Assembly: GCA_964559535.1 (NCBI GenBank)
Contig: CAZLIC010000006.1
Location: 1-64,000 of the forward strand
Direction: 5' to 3'
Length of the DNA stretch: 64,000 nt
Source of the DNA: CAZLIC01 sp964559535
GTDB taxonomy: Bacteria > Pseudomonadota > Alphaproteobacteria > Rhodobacterales > Rhodobacteraceae
The notes under the pieces were generated by a model, which was not told the DNA's origin, did not search any database, and worked only from the letters and a program-made list of their open reading frames with translations. Positions 53,155 to 61,130 of the stretch are shown here, in pieces; positions within the stretch are counted from its first letter, which is position 1; every line of letters starts with the position of its first letter. Position numbers and translations under genes: made by a program.

Positions 53155-53250
53155 CCCCGAAGGCCCGGCAAGCCAATGCAATGCTGATCTTTCGTCGATC
53201 CACCGCGTTTTCGGCCATCTCCCGGCGTTGAGATGGCCCAGTCACTTTTT
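53130..53250 (-). pseudogene. IS3 transposase orfB, 5' fragment
   Basis: Reading the minus strand gives QRREMAENAVDRR followed by KISIALACRAFGVSETCYRY, the start of the IS3 orfB integrase protein. Catalytic DDE residues lie far downstream and are lost. The fragment ends at the capsid gene junction. Confidence 0.85.
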
Positions 53251-53263
53251 TCCAAGAGCCTGC

Positions 53264-53542
53264 TCAGGTTCTCTCGAACCGGTGGCGTTCACCTTCGCAG
53301 TTCAGCAAGCCGGCTTGCATGCTCAAGTCCGCATACATCCGCTTCAGGCGCCGGTTCTCATCTTCCATCGCCTTCATCTGGCTGATCAAGGACGCATCCA
53401 TCCCGCCATGCTTCGCCCGCCACTTGTAGAACGACGCATTGCTCATGCCGTGCGCCCGGCACAGCTCCGCCACCGGCATGCCGCCTTCAGCCTGACGCAG
53501 GATCGCGAGGATCTGCGCCTCGTTATATCTGCTTGTCTTCAT
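53264..53542 (-). pseudogene. IS3 transposase orfA, altered C-terminus
   Basis: 92 codons. MKTSRYNEAQILAILRQAEG and AELCRAHGMSNASFYKWRAK form the helix-turn-helix, followed by the leucine-zipper segment ENRRLKRMYADLSMQAGLL. The ending NCEGERHRFERT is not the usual LLKEALGKK. The latter can still be read further on (GCTCTTGGAAAAAAG), so about 35-40 bases appear inserted, introducing an early stop and breaking the programmed frameshift to orfB. Confidence 0.85.
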
Positions 53543-53676
53543 TCGGAATCTCCTCGTTCATCTTGCCGAGAAAACTCTACTCATGCAGCCCCTTACTTTC
53601 GGGGGGGATTACCCACTCGATATGGTCGCATAGTCGTTGAACAAATCACCCTCCGGTAAACCCGGGGCGGTTCACA

Positions 53677-53760
53677 GAGACAGAGCGCCAGGCTTATGAC
53701 GTGGTCTTGGTCGGTCAGGACGGAAGCAGTACGGTCTTTACCAGCTATCCGGCGGCCTGA
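53677..53760 (+). pseudogene. 3' remnant of an interrupted rightward gene
   Basis: Directly beyond the IS end an open frame reads 27 residues (ETERQAYDVVLVGQDGSS, then TVFTSYPAA) to a TGA. It has no start or ribosome site and is probably the 3' stub of a gene cut by the IS. Family not recognised. Confidence 0.3.
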
Positions 53761-53799
53761 GATCCCCACCCGGCGCACGCCGCGCCGGACACCACAGGA

Positions 53800-54447
53800 T
53801 CATCTTGGCAAGCCGAACTCGGATGCTTGCCAGGCTTCCAGAAGCTCATCGCGCGGCCCCGCCCCGTCAAGCGGTCTGATCGCGACATCCAGCCTGCGCG
53901 CCGCGCGGTAGGCTGAGGCGGCCAAAAGGCCGGGCTCTTTGCCGTAGGCGAGCCGGTAGCGTGCGATGAAACCTTCCATGCCGTCATCACCGTTCCAGCC
54001 CTCCGCAAGGAGTGCTTGCACCAGAACGATGCTCGCACGGCTGTACTTGCTCGCCGCGTCGTCGGCGGCCGGCTTCGGTCCAAGGACGATGACGACATCA
54101 GCCAGCTCGTCCGGCGAGCCGTTCAGACCCTCGACCAGTCCGGCAGCTTCGGCCGGAAGCGGGAGGACTTGCACGTCAACGCCACCCAGATGCCCGTCGG
54201 AGGTTTCGTTCGGGTGCCCGTCCCGCTCGTCGGCAGCCAGCAGGAATCCTCGGACAGCCTCCGCAAGGTCTTGCTCGACATTCTCACCGACGACAAGAAT
54301 TGCTGCGGTGAACGAATGCGCTGCGGCAATTCCAGACAGAGCGATCCATAGTACCGCCGCGAGGGCCGGGATGGCCGAGACCGTCCTGCGAGCAGGGAAG
54401 GCGGTGCAACGGGAGCATTCCGAAGCGACGCGTTTCGAACCACTCAT
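53800..54447 (-). CDS. Periplasmic protein of unknown function, last gene of the leftward island operon
   Basis: 215 residues. An extended N-terminus is followed by a signal-type segment AIPALAAVLWIALSGIAAAH; the mature part (AAILVVGENVEQDLAEAVRG, ELADVVIVLGPKP, ARYRLAYGKEPGLLAASAYR) looks like a Rossmann-type periplasmic-binding fold, reminiscent of branched-chain amino acid binding proteins but shorter. Its ATG overlaps the dsbA stop (ATGA). I do not recognise the family. It lies next to the IS scar, and its 3' end may be the island boundary. Confidence 0.65.
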   Translation of the reverse strand: MSGSKRVASECSRCTAFPARRTVSAIPALAAVLWIALSGIAAAHSFTAAILVVGENVEQDLAEAVRGFLLAADERDGHPNETSDGHLGGVDVQVLPLPAEAAGLVEGLNGSPDELADVVIVLGPKPAADDAASKYSRASIVLVQALLAEGWNGDDGMEGFIARYRLAYGKEPGLLAASAYRAARRLDVAIRPLDGAGPRDELLEAWQASEFGLPR

Positions 54448-55172
54448 TCTGATGCCCGAACCGAAGCCACGATTTCGGAAAGCTGGGCCTTTTCAACAAA
54501 ACCAGGGACCAGCTGATCGCCTACGACAAAGGATGGCGTCCCGTTGAAACCGAGCGCCTCGGCCAGACGCATCGAGGTTGCAATGTGCTCGTCGATCTCT
54601 GGCGCCTGCATGTCTGCCTTGAGTCTGTCCAAGTCCAAGCCGATTTCGCCCGCAACACGCAGCACCGTGTCGGCTTCTACCTTGCCGCGCATGCCCATCA
54701 GAGCATTGTGGAGCTCAGCATATTTGCCCTGTTTTCGGGATGCGAGAGCGGCGCGTGCGGCAAAGGCAGATCCCTCGCTGAGGATTGGCCATTCGCGCAT
54801 CACCAACCGGATATTGCCGTCTTCGGCCAGAAGCGCGTCAACTTCCGGCATGGCGCGCTTGCAGTAGGGGCAGTTGTAGTCAAAGAACTCGACTACCGTG
54901 ATGTCGCCCTTCGGATTGCCTAGAACCGGTGCGTTGGGGTCACGTTCCAATGTGTCGCGTTCATTGGCCAATACTGCGGTTGCAGCGGCTGCCTGCGCTT
55001 CCGCCTGCCGCTCTTCGAGGGCCTGGAGCGCTTCGAGGATCAGTTCGGGGTTTTCGCGCAGGGCTTCGGCCACGAGAGCCTTGATGCGTTCATCCGAGAC
55101 CTCCTGCGCGAAGGCCGGCATGGCGACTTGGAAACAGAAGACACTGGCAAGCAGCAGGGATTTCATTCGCAT
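54444..55172 (-). CDS. DsbA-family thiol:disulfide oxidoreductase with N-terminal helical extension
   Basis: 242 residues. Signal peptide MRMKSLLLASVFCFQVAMPAFA, a charged helical segment (about 25-75, EALQALEERQAEAQAAAATA), then a thioredoxin fold with C101-P-Y-C104 in FFDYNCPYCKRA and the cis-Pro loop GTPSFVVG. This arrangement is common in ScsC/Com1-like oxidoreductases, some linked to copper tolerance. Periplasmic. A MerR-type dyad lies 45-61 bases upstream of the start. Coupled to the unknown gene downstream. Confidence 0.9.
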   Translation of the reverse strand: MRMKSLLLASVFCFQVAMPAFAQEVSDERIKALVAEALRENPELILEALQALEERQAEAQAAAATAVLANERDTLERDPNAPVLGNPKGDITVVEFFDYNCPYCKRAMPEVDALLAEDGNIRLVMREWPILSEGSAFAARAALASRKQGKYAELHNALMGMRGKVEADTVLRVAGEIGLDLDRLKADMQAPEIDEHIATSMRLAEALGFNGTPSFVVGDQLVPGFVEKAQLSEIVASVRASE

Positions 55173-55207
55173 CGGGCGGACCTTTCATTTCGTACATTCT
55201 TTGAGGG

Positions 55208-55238
55208 TTGATGCTTCCTCAAGTAACTAGAGGGGCAA
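55208..55238 (-). promoter_or_regulatory. MerR-type promoter upstream of dsbA
   Basis: On the minus strand: -35 TTGCCC (55238-55233), a 19-bp spacer and -10-like CATCAA (55213-55208). The spacer carries a 17-bp dyad at 55217-55233 (CCTCTAGT-T-ACTTGAGG, 7 of 8 pairs). The over-long spacer with an embedded dyad is the design of metal-sensing MerR-family promoters. The -10 match is weak. Confidence 0.45.
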
Positions 55239-55278
55239 GTCCAAACTTGGACCGATAGCCTATCGTTCGGGCCAGGCA

Positions 55279-55755
55279 TCATGGCGCGAGCGCCTCGACG
55301 GCGCTGCGCTCTGCTTGCGTGGCGCGGATGCGGTCGGGCCAAGTCGACTTGATGTAATCCAGAACAGCTTCGATGTCCCCATCTGTCAGACGGTCGCCGA
55401 AAGCCGGCATGCCGGAGGTGAACGCAACGCCCATTTCGTCAAGGACGGCCTGCCCGCCGCGTTTGATGTAGTCGTGCAGCATGATGTCGCCGTGATGCCA
55501 GGTGTGGCCGCCCGCGTCATGCGGCGGGGCGGGATAGGTCCCGTCCGCATTGGCCGTCTGCCAGTCCGGTTGCCCTTCAAGATCGGCGCCGTGGCACGAC
55601 GCGCATTCCGCCTGATAGATGGCGCGACCTTGTTCGAGATCGGGGCTATTGTGGAAAAACGCGTCTGCTTGTGGCGCGGACAGCAGAAAGAATGCCGCGG
55701 GCGCAACAATCGCAGAGTCTCTGAACTTACCAGCTCTTGGCTTGGTGGCCTTCAT
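55279..55755 (-). CDS. Periplasmic mono-haem cytochrome c
   Basis: 158 residues. Signal-type N-terminus (FRDSAIVAPAAFFLLSAPQA), haem attachment C51-A-S-C54-H55, and a distal Met, probably in FTSGMPAFGDRL. A His-rich stretch DAGGHTWHHGDIMLHDYI between them may bind metal. Class I cytochrome c; electron carrier in the periplasm. The start overlaps the PBP2 gene's stop (ATGA), so it is the last gene of the tight run starting at 60963. Confidence 0.88.
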   Translation of the reverse strand: MKATKPRAGKFRDSAIVAPAAFFLLSAPQADAFFHNSPDLEQGRAIYQAECASCHGADLEGQPDWQTANADGTYPAPPHDAGGHTWHHGDIMLHDYIKRGGQAVLDEMGVAFTSGMPAFGDRLTDGDIEAVLDYIKSTWPDRIRATQAERSAVEALAP

Positions 55756-57707
55756 GTACGGCTCACGACGGTCGGTGCCTGCCCATCCGGCGGGAGAATC
55801 CGTTCGGACAGTTGCGCCAGATCCTCCCGAATTCGGGCCCGCTGCGCAGTAGGATAGGCATCTTCGGGCGGCAGGCCGCCGTGCTGGGCGAAAAGCATGA
55901 TGTCGCGCGCGATCGGTGCGGCAGCCGTCGAACCGCCACCGCCATGCTCCACAACCACGGTCACGGCATATCGAGGTGCATCAAAGGGTGCGAAGGCGAC
56001 GAACAGGGCATGGTCACGCCTGTTCCACGGGAGTTCGTCCTGCGACCTGACACCAGAGGCACGCTCTGCCGCCGTGATCGAGAACACCTGGCTCGTTCCG
56101 GTCTTCCCGGCCATCGCCTTGGTCACATCTGCGATCCGCGAGGCATAGGCCGTGCCGCGCTCATGGTTCGAGACCTCGAACATTCCCTGCCGCACGATCC
56201 GAAGTGCCTCTGCCGAGAGGCCCAGCGACACAGGGGCAGGCCCATCCGGACCGGCCCCGCCGAGCGGACGCACGAGCCGCGGAAGGACTGCCGTTCCCGA
56301 GGCAAGGCGCGCGGTCATCGTGGCAAGCTGAATCGGAGAAGCCAGCGTGAAGCCCTGACCGATGGAGGCGTTGATCGTGTCACCGATCAACCATTCCTGA
56401 CCGTACTGCTCTTGCTTCCAGGCGCGCGAGGGATTGTTGCCGTGAACCATTCCCGACAGCGGAAGGTCGTATTTCTGGCCCAGTCCAAGCCGGTCATTCA
56501 TCGCAAAGATGCCGTCGATCCCGATCCGTTGCGCAACTTCATAAAAGTAGACGTCGCAGGACTGGCGCAACGCACCGACCATGTCGACCCGTCCATGGCC
56601 GCCTTTCTTCCAGCAATGGAACCTGCGACCGGAGATTTCGACAAAGCCGTTGCAGGTCACGGTTTCCGCCGGGTCCATGACTCCGGTTTCCAGTGCGGCG
56701 AGCGCGTTCGACATCTTGATCGTGGACCCCGGCGGATAGGCCCCCTGAACGGTCTTGTCGGCAAGCGGACGAAACTCACTGTCGCGCAGACTGCCGTAAT
56801 CCTTGCTCGATATTCCGCGAACAAAAAGATTCGGGTCGAAGGCGGGCGCAGACGTGCAGCCAAGGAGATCACCGTTCGTCACATCCATCACGATTGCCGC
56901 CGCGCTTTGTCCTTCGAGTCGCACACGCATGAAGTTCTGCAAGTGATGATCCAGCGTGATCTGCATGTCCGGGCCGGGGGTCGGTGGATCAAGTGCCAGT
57001 TCGCGCATGGTCCTGCCGCCGGCATCGACCTCGACCCGCTGAACACCCGGTTCCCCACGCAACCTGCGCTCGTGAATGCGCTCGATCGCGGTCTTGCCGA
57101 TCTGGTAGTCGGGCAAACGCAGGAGCGGTTCGGGTTCACCTTCCGCGACCGTCAGGTCGCTGTCACTGACCGGGCCTACATAGCCGACCTGGTGCGCGAA
57201 ATCCGGGCCGAAGGGATAGACGCGCGACAACACCATCTCCGGCTGGACACCCGGAAGGACCGGCGTGTTCAAGGCGATGATCGACAGCTCGTCCCAGGTG
57301 ACCCTGTCCTTCACGGTAACCGGAACGAAGCCCTGGACGCGGTCTAGCTGCTCCCGGATCCGGGCGATGTCCTCGCCCGTCAGACCGAGAAGTCGCTGAA
57401 GCTTTGCAAGGACATCATCGACGTCCCTTGCCTCCTCATTCACCAGCGTGATCCGGTAGGTGTGTTCGTTGTCTGCGACGATCTTGCCCGCACGGTCGAA
57501 GATGAGGCCCCTGTCGGGGCGCACCAACCGCAAGCTGATCCGGTTTTCCTCGGCCAGAAGGTAGTATTCCTCGGCATCGCGGACACCCAGTTGCCACATC
57601 CGGAAACCAAGCACACCGACCACCGAGGTCATCGCGCCGCCAAGCAACAGCGACCGACGCGTCGTTACCCGTGAGGTCCGGGCGAGATCCCGTTCAGATC
57701 GGCGCAT
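55752..57707 (-). CDS. mrdA: Penicillin-binding protein 2-type transpeptidase
   Basis: 651 residues, full length. Cytoplasmic tail and membrane anchor (SLLLGGAMTSVVGVLGFRMW), PBP dimerisation region with RLVRPDRGLIFDRAGKIVAD, transpeptidase domain with S328-T-I-K331 in AYPPGSTIKMS, SCD in LRQSCDVYFYEVA and KTGTS. It makes D,D cross-links for cell elongation. It is not with rodA or mreBCD, so it is probably an accessory second copy. It is embedded in a cytochrome gene train with overlaps on both sides (14 bases upstream, ATGA downstream). Confidence 0.93.
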   Translation of the reverse strand: MRRSERDLARTSRVTTRRSLLLGGAMTSVVGVLGFRMWQLGVRDAEEYYLLAEENRISLRLVRPDRGLIFDRAGKIVADNEHTYRITLVNEEARDVDDVLAKLQRLLGLTGEDIARIREQLDRVQGFVPVTVKDRVTWDELSIIALNTPVLPGVQPEMVLSRVYPFGPDFAHQVGYVGPVSDSDLTVAEGEPEPLLRLPDYQIGKTAIERIHERRLRGEPGVQRVEVDAGGRTMRELALDPPTPGPDMQITLDHHLQNFMRVRLEGQSAAAIVMDVTNGDLLGCTSAPAFDPNLFVRGISSKDYGSLRDSEFRPLADKTVQGAYPPGSTIKMSNALAALETGVMDPAETVTCNGFVEISGRRFHCWKKGGHGRVDMVGALRQSCDVYFYEVAQRIGIDGIFAMNDRLGLGQKYDLPLSGMVHGNNPSRAWKQEQYGQEWLIGDTINASIGQGFTLASPIQLATMTARLASGTAVLPRLVRPLGGAGPDGPAPVSLGLSAEALRIVRQGMFEVSNHERGTAYASRIADVTKAMAGKTGTSQVFSITAAERASGVRSQDELPWNRRDHALFVAFAPFDAPRYAVTVVVEHGGGGSTAAAPIARDIMLFAQHGGLPPEDAYPTAQRARIREDLAQLSERILPPDGQAPTVVSRT

Positions 57708-58437
57708 GCTTGGCCCTTTCGTCCTGAACGTCCGGCATGCGCCTGCCGCCGATGGTTTTCAGATAGGCGGCAAGGCGCAGGGCCAGGACCAGGACCACCA
57801 GCCCGACGAACCAATATTGCAAAGGGTTAGGCTCGGGCATCGCCCGGTGAAAGCTGAGGAAGTGCATGAACAGGAAGTAGGCGACATGCGCGACAGACAG
57901 CCACCAGAGCGGCAGGACCCCCATCTGCAGGAACTTCCAGCCCGAAGCGCCCAGGCGGCGCATCGCGACATCGCTTGAGGTCGCGGCCAGGAGGATTGCG
58001 AGGAGCAGGGCGGCGATCCCGATTGCATTGGCCAGACCGAAGCCTTGCTGAAACATGACATAGCGAAGGAGTTCGGGATGCCATTCGAAGCCGAAGAGCC
58101 GCATCAGGTCCCATTCGACCCAGCCGACAAGAATGATTCCAGCATGCGCAAGCGCCAGAAGGCAGCCGTAGATGCCCGACTCGCGGCGGTAGGGCAGCAC
58201 CGACACTGCGGGTTTGAAGAGCCGGGCGAGAGGCCCCAGGCCCATCGAAAACGCAATCAGCACCAGCGAGGCGTCGGCCAGTGCCCGGTTCCAGCGGTGC
58301 ATCGGGCTCCACTCGCCGTGGACGGCGGCAAAGACCAGTACGAGGCCAGAAGAAAGAAGGGCCACCAGCCCGTGCCGGACAAGTGCTTTCCGGCTCAGTC
58401 GGCGGAACAACGGGTCGTGGACCGTGGCTGTCTTCAT
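57694..58437 (-). CDS. Ferric-reductase-like transmembrane protein
   Basis: 247 residues with about six membrane helices. Histidines placed in helices (LLALAHAGIILVGWVEWDL; WWLSVAHVAYFLFMHFLSFH) resemble b-haem ligands of the ferric reductase-like/MsrQ superfamily. MsrQ feeds electrons to the periplasmic methionine sulfoxide reductase MsrP; no msrP is here. The start overlaps the upstream membrane-protein gene (ATGA). Probably carries electrons across the membrane to the island's cytochromes (inference). Confidence 0.8.
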   Translation of the reverse strand: MKTATVHDPLFRRLSRKALVRHGLVALLSSGLVLVFAAVHGEWSPMHRWNRALADASLVLIAFSMGLGPLARLFKPAVSVLPYRRESGIYGCLLALAHAGIILVGWVEWDLMRLFGFEWHPELLRYVMFQQGFGLANAIGIAALLLAILLAATSSDVAMRRLGASGWKFLQMGVLPLWWLSVAHVAYFLFMHFLSFHRAMPEPNPLQYWFVGLVVLVLALRLAAYLKTIGGRRMPDVQDERAKHAPI

Positions 58438-58925
58438 TTCATGTCACCCCGATCAGGGCCCCGCAGTCCCTGCACCTCTCTGTTGCCAGCGCGGACAGCG
58501 CGAAACCGGCGCCACGTTCCAAACGCGGCGAAGCCCATGATGACGAGCCCGGCCGTCGCAAGCCAGGGCCGGAGCGGGTCGAACCAGGCAAGAAGTGCGG
58601 GTCCGCCGAAGACCAGCATGAGTACCTTGTTGCAGGTCGGACAGGCGATTCCGAGAAAGCTCGCAAGGCCACCCGTCCCGGACGCGCGCAAGGTGCACTG
58701 CGGCACCCACAACGCCGCTGTCACACCTCCGAGGAACGCCGTCAGAACGGTCGCGCCGAACTCCCAGGGCCCGACTGCGGTCATGCGGACAAAGAGCGGG
58801 TTCGCCCAGACCGCGGTGACCGTACCGAGAACCACAAACAGCGTGACGCCAACGGCCAGGCCGCGCAGGCTGCGGCGAAGGCTGTCATCGTTCAGGAAAG
58901 TTGCCGCACCCGGATTATCGCGCAT
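58434..58925 (-). CDS. Membrane protein with CPTC motif
   Basis: 163 residues, about four membrane helices (LRGLAVGVTLFVVLGTVTAV; WEFGATVLTAFLGGVTAALW; TCNKVLMLVFGGPALLAWF; LATAGLVIMGFAAFGTWRRF). A CPTC sits at the start of the third helix and another Cys in WVPQCTLRA, so thiol or metal chemistry at the membrane is possible. The ATG overlaps the FixH-like gene by 11 bases. Family not recognised. Confidence 0.7.
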   Translation of the reverse strand: MRDNPGAATFLNDDSLRRSLRGLAVGVTLFVVLGTVTAVWANPLFVRMTAVGPWEFGATVLTAFLGGVTAALWVPQCTLRASGTGGLASFLGIACPTCNKVLMLVFGGPALLAWFDPLRPWLATAGLVIMGFAAFGTWRRFRAVRAGNREVQGLRGPDRGDMK

Positions 58926-59343
58926 CAAACTCGACCTCTGCAACTTCTTCGCCAAAGCCTGCGCTGACGGCCCACCGACCGGCCATCGGCAGCTTCACCT
59001 CGGCGCGCCAGACGCCTGCCTCGACCAGCTGAAGCGGAGGCGCCACGCCGTCCATGTGCATGTCGACCATCGCAAAGCTCACATCTGGTCGCATGCCGGC
59101 TGCCGCGCCTGCATCAGTATCGGGCATGAACTGGATTTCAACCCGAATGTCCCGATCACCAAGCGCGTAGACCTGGACGTCTATCCGTCCGTCCGAAAGC
59201 ACTTCGGACACTTCGGCTGTCGCCGATGGGTCGGCAGAGGTCGTGTCGCGCGGATCGGGGGTCCTGACCGTGGTCCAGATGAAGACCCCGACGAAGAAGG
59301 CAACGCCCAAGGCCAGAATGACGGCAAGCGCTCTAGTTCCCAT
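58915..59343 (-). CDS. FixH-like membrane-anchored protein
   Basis: 142 residues. One N-terminal anchor (MGTRALAVILALGVAFFVGV), then a periplasmic beta-sandwich-like domain with VQVYALGDRDIRVEIQFMPD, and MVDMHMDGVAPPLQLVEAGV holding several Met/His. GVWRAEVKLPMAGRWAVSAG fits the FixH/CcoG-associated fold used in copper delivery to cbb3 oxidases. The assignment is by pattern only. It overlaps the preceding cytochrome gene by 11 bases. Confidence 0.65.
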   Translation of the reverse strand: MGTRALAVILALGVAFFVGVFIWTTVRTPDPRDTTSADPSATAEVSEVLSDGRIDVQVYALGDRDIRVEIQFMPDTDAGAAAGMRPDVSFAMVDMHMDGVAPPLQLVEAGVWRAEVKLPMAGRWAVSAGFGEEVAEVEFDAR

Positions 59344-60316
59344 TACCCATATCCATCTGTGAATGATCCATTCCGGCCATCGGGGTCTCGACCGGCGTCG
59401 TTGCGGGCGCAGGAAGGTCGCCAGTGCCTTCGGGGTCGAGGAGATAGGTGGCAATGGCTTCGCGGTCGGCATCGCTCAAGAAGGACGTGCCCTCAGCCAC
59501 GACCTCGGCCATGCTGCCGCCGAAAGCATCCCCGTTAGGCAGAATCCCGGACTGAAGCGCGTAAGCCAGGTTCGCAACGCCCCAACCTTTTGCGAGGAGA
59601 ACGTCACTCAGAATTGGCGGTGCTTTGCTGCCCCCTGGAAGGCTGTCGTTCCCGGCAAATCGGGCGCCGTCATCAAGGCCCCCTGCCAGGGTTCGGCCCG
59701 TGTGACAGGCAGCGCAATGTGCCGCCCCTTCGACCAGCACCCGCCCGCGGTTCCACGGGGAAGACGTGCCCATAAGCGCGTCCGTCTTGGGCGTATCAAG
59801 GTAAGCCGCGCGCCAGAGCTTCAGCCCCGATCTGAAACTGAAGGGAAAGCCGACGTCGTGGGGTGGGGCTGCATCGCCAACAGCCGGGACGGTGCGGAAC
59901 GCCTCCCAGAGATCAGCAATGTCCTGATCGGTAAAACCGGCGTAGAACGAGTAGGTGAAAACCGGGTAGTAGGGGTCGCCGTCGGGCGACACCCCTTGGC
60001 GCACGGCCCTGGCGAAATCCTGCACAGTCCAGCGCCCGATCCCGGCCTCCCGATGCGGGGTGATGTTCGGTGGCACGAAGGTGCCGAAGGGAGTGTCAAG
60101 AGGCGCACCTCCCGCGAGCGCCAATCCTTTGGCGGCTGAGTTGGTATGGCAGGACACGCAGCCACTTGCGCGCGCGAGATAGGCCCCACGTTCGACATCG
60201 CCGGGAGGAAAGCTCGCGGGCTCGACCTCCCCGATCGGCCAAAGTGCCAGCACCCCGGCACCTATACCTGCCACGATGGCTGGGAAGACAAAGGAAAGCC
60301 GGATCAGGCCTCGCAT
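59333..60316 (-). CDS. Di-haem cytochrome c with MDHSQMDM tail
   Basis: 327 residues. N-terminal anchor or signal (LSFVFPAIVAGIGAGVLALW), two class I haem sites C53-VS-C56-H and C201-AA-C204-H. PPNITPHREAGIGRWTVQDF and GVSPDGDPYYPVFTYSFYAG match the cytochrome subunits of membrane alcohol or gluconate dehydrogenases. The extreme C-terminus MAGMDHSQMDMGNGN is a Met/His copper-binding-like patch not usual for that family. Two bases separate it from the upstream cytochrome gene. Confidence 0.88.
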   Translation of the reverse strand: MRGLIRLSFVFPAIVAGIGAGVLALWPIGEVEPASFPPGDVERGAYLARASGCVSCHTNSAAKGLALAGGAPLDTPFGTFVPPNITPHREAGIGRWTVQDFARAVRQGVSPDGDPYYPVFTYSFYAGFTDQDIADLWEAFRTVPAVGDAAPPHDVGFPFSFRSGLKLWRAAYLDTPKTDALMGTSSPWNRGRVLVEGAAHCAACHTGRTLAGGLDDGARFAGNDSLPGGSKAPPILSDVLLAKGWGVANLAYALQSGILPNGDAFGGSMAEVVAEGTSFLSDADREAIATYLLDPEGTGDLPAPATTPVETPMAGMDHSQMDMGNGN

Positions 60317-60318
60317 GG

Positions 60319-60963
60319 TCAGTTCCGGCCCGCACGAAACTGCGCATGACAGGAAGAGCAGGTCGCGCTGATCCGGTTGAAGAGGTCGTCCGCCGCCAGT
60401 GTCGTCAGATCGAGCGCCAAAATTGTTGGGTCGGATGTCCCTCGTGTCACCGCGACCTTTTCCGAAGCCGCTCCGTATCCCATCAATTCCGCGACCGTGA
60501 AGCCCTGCGCTGGTTGCGATGTTCCGGTCATGTCCATGCCCGAGTGATCCATGCCGGCCATGTCGCCTGCTGGCGAACTCGCGGGCTTAAGGCCGTTCGG
60601 GGCAGCTTCAGCCAAGGCATCAGCATAGGCCTTCAGCTCTTCGGAGAGGGCCGTGAACTCCTGCCAATCGGCCCAGATTTCCGGCTTGGCATAGGTAGTG
60701 CCTTCGAGGCTGTTCTCCGGGAAAAGCGACAGCATTGTCTCGCCCGCATGACTTGCAATGACGCTGGCGCCTTCAGACACAATGAAGGTGTCGTAGGGCA
60801 CGGTGCCCTGCATCATCGGTGCCAATTCGGCGATGGTGTCGCGCATTGCCGTCATTCCGTTCATTCGGTCCAGGACGACGCCCGTCGCCCCCGTATGTGC
60901 CAGTGCCACTGCCGCGACGGCGGAAGCGGCAAGCGCTATTGCGCCCGTCCATTGAGATTTCAT
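60319..60963 (-). CDS. Class II (c'-type) cytochrome with MDHSGMDM insert
   Basis: 214 residues. Signal peptide MKSQWTGAIALAASAVAAVALA, then a helical bundle with the haem site near the C-terminus, C202-SS-C205-H206 in TCSSCHAQFRAG, as in cytochrome c'/c556. Between helices an insert carries MAGMDHSGMDMTG (about 135-147), the same metal-binding patch as at the end of the neighbouring di-haem cytochrome. The start at 60963 gives a proper signal peptide. First gene of the seven-gene overlapping run. Confidence 0.85.
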   Translation of the reverse strand: MKSQWTGAIALAASAVAAVALAHTGATGVVLDRMNGMTAMRDTIAELAPMMQGTVPYDTFIVSEGASVIASHAGETMLSLFPENSLEGTTYAKPEIWADWQEFTALSEELKAYADALAEAAPNGLKPASSPAGDMAGMDHSGMDMTGTSQPAQGFTVAELMGYGAASEKVAVTRGTSDPTILALDLTTLAADDLFNRISATCSSCHAQFRAGRN

Positions 60964-61130
60964 CTGCTTGACTGCCCTTGGTTTCTTGTTGTTGATCGTT
61001 GGCTGCGCCCTGCCGGTGAGGCGGGTCACAGCTTGGGACGAATTCTCTTGTCAGGCTGAGAAAGGGTCGAACCTGAGCCAGTCTTTCAAACCAGCTCGTC
61101 TGGTCATCGAACAATCGTTCGGCCCGACTG

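Larger units (their letters stand above)
53130..53674 (-). mobile_element. Defective IS3-family insertion sequence
   Basis: On the minus strand the element begins at 53674 with TGAACCGCCCCGGGTTTACC, a typical IS3-family terminal sequence. It contains an orfA gene (53542-53264) and the first ~40 codons of orfB, with an A6 slippery run (53246-53251) between, then stops at about 53130 inside the capsid gene. The distal ~80% of orfB and the other end are missing. It cannot transpose on its own. Confidence 0.85.
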
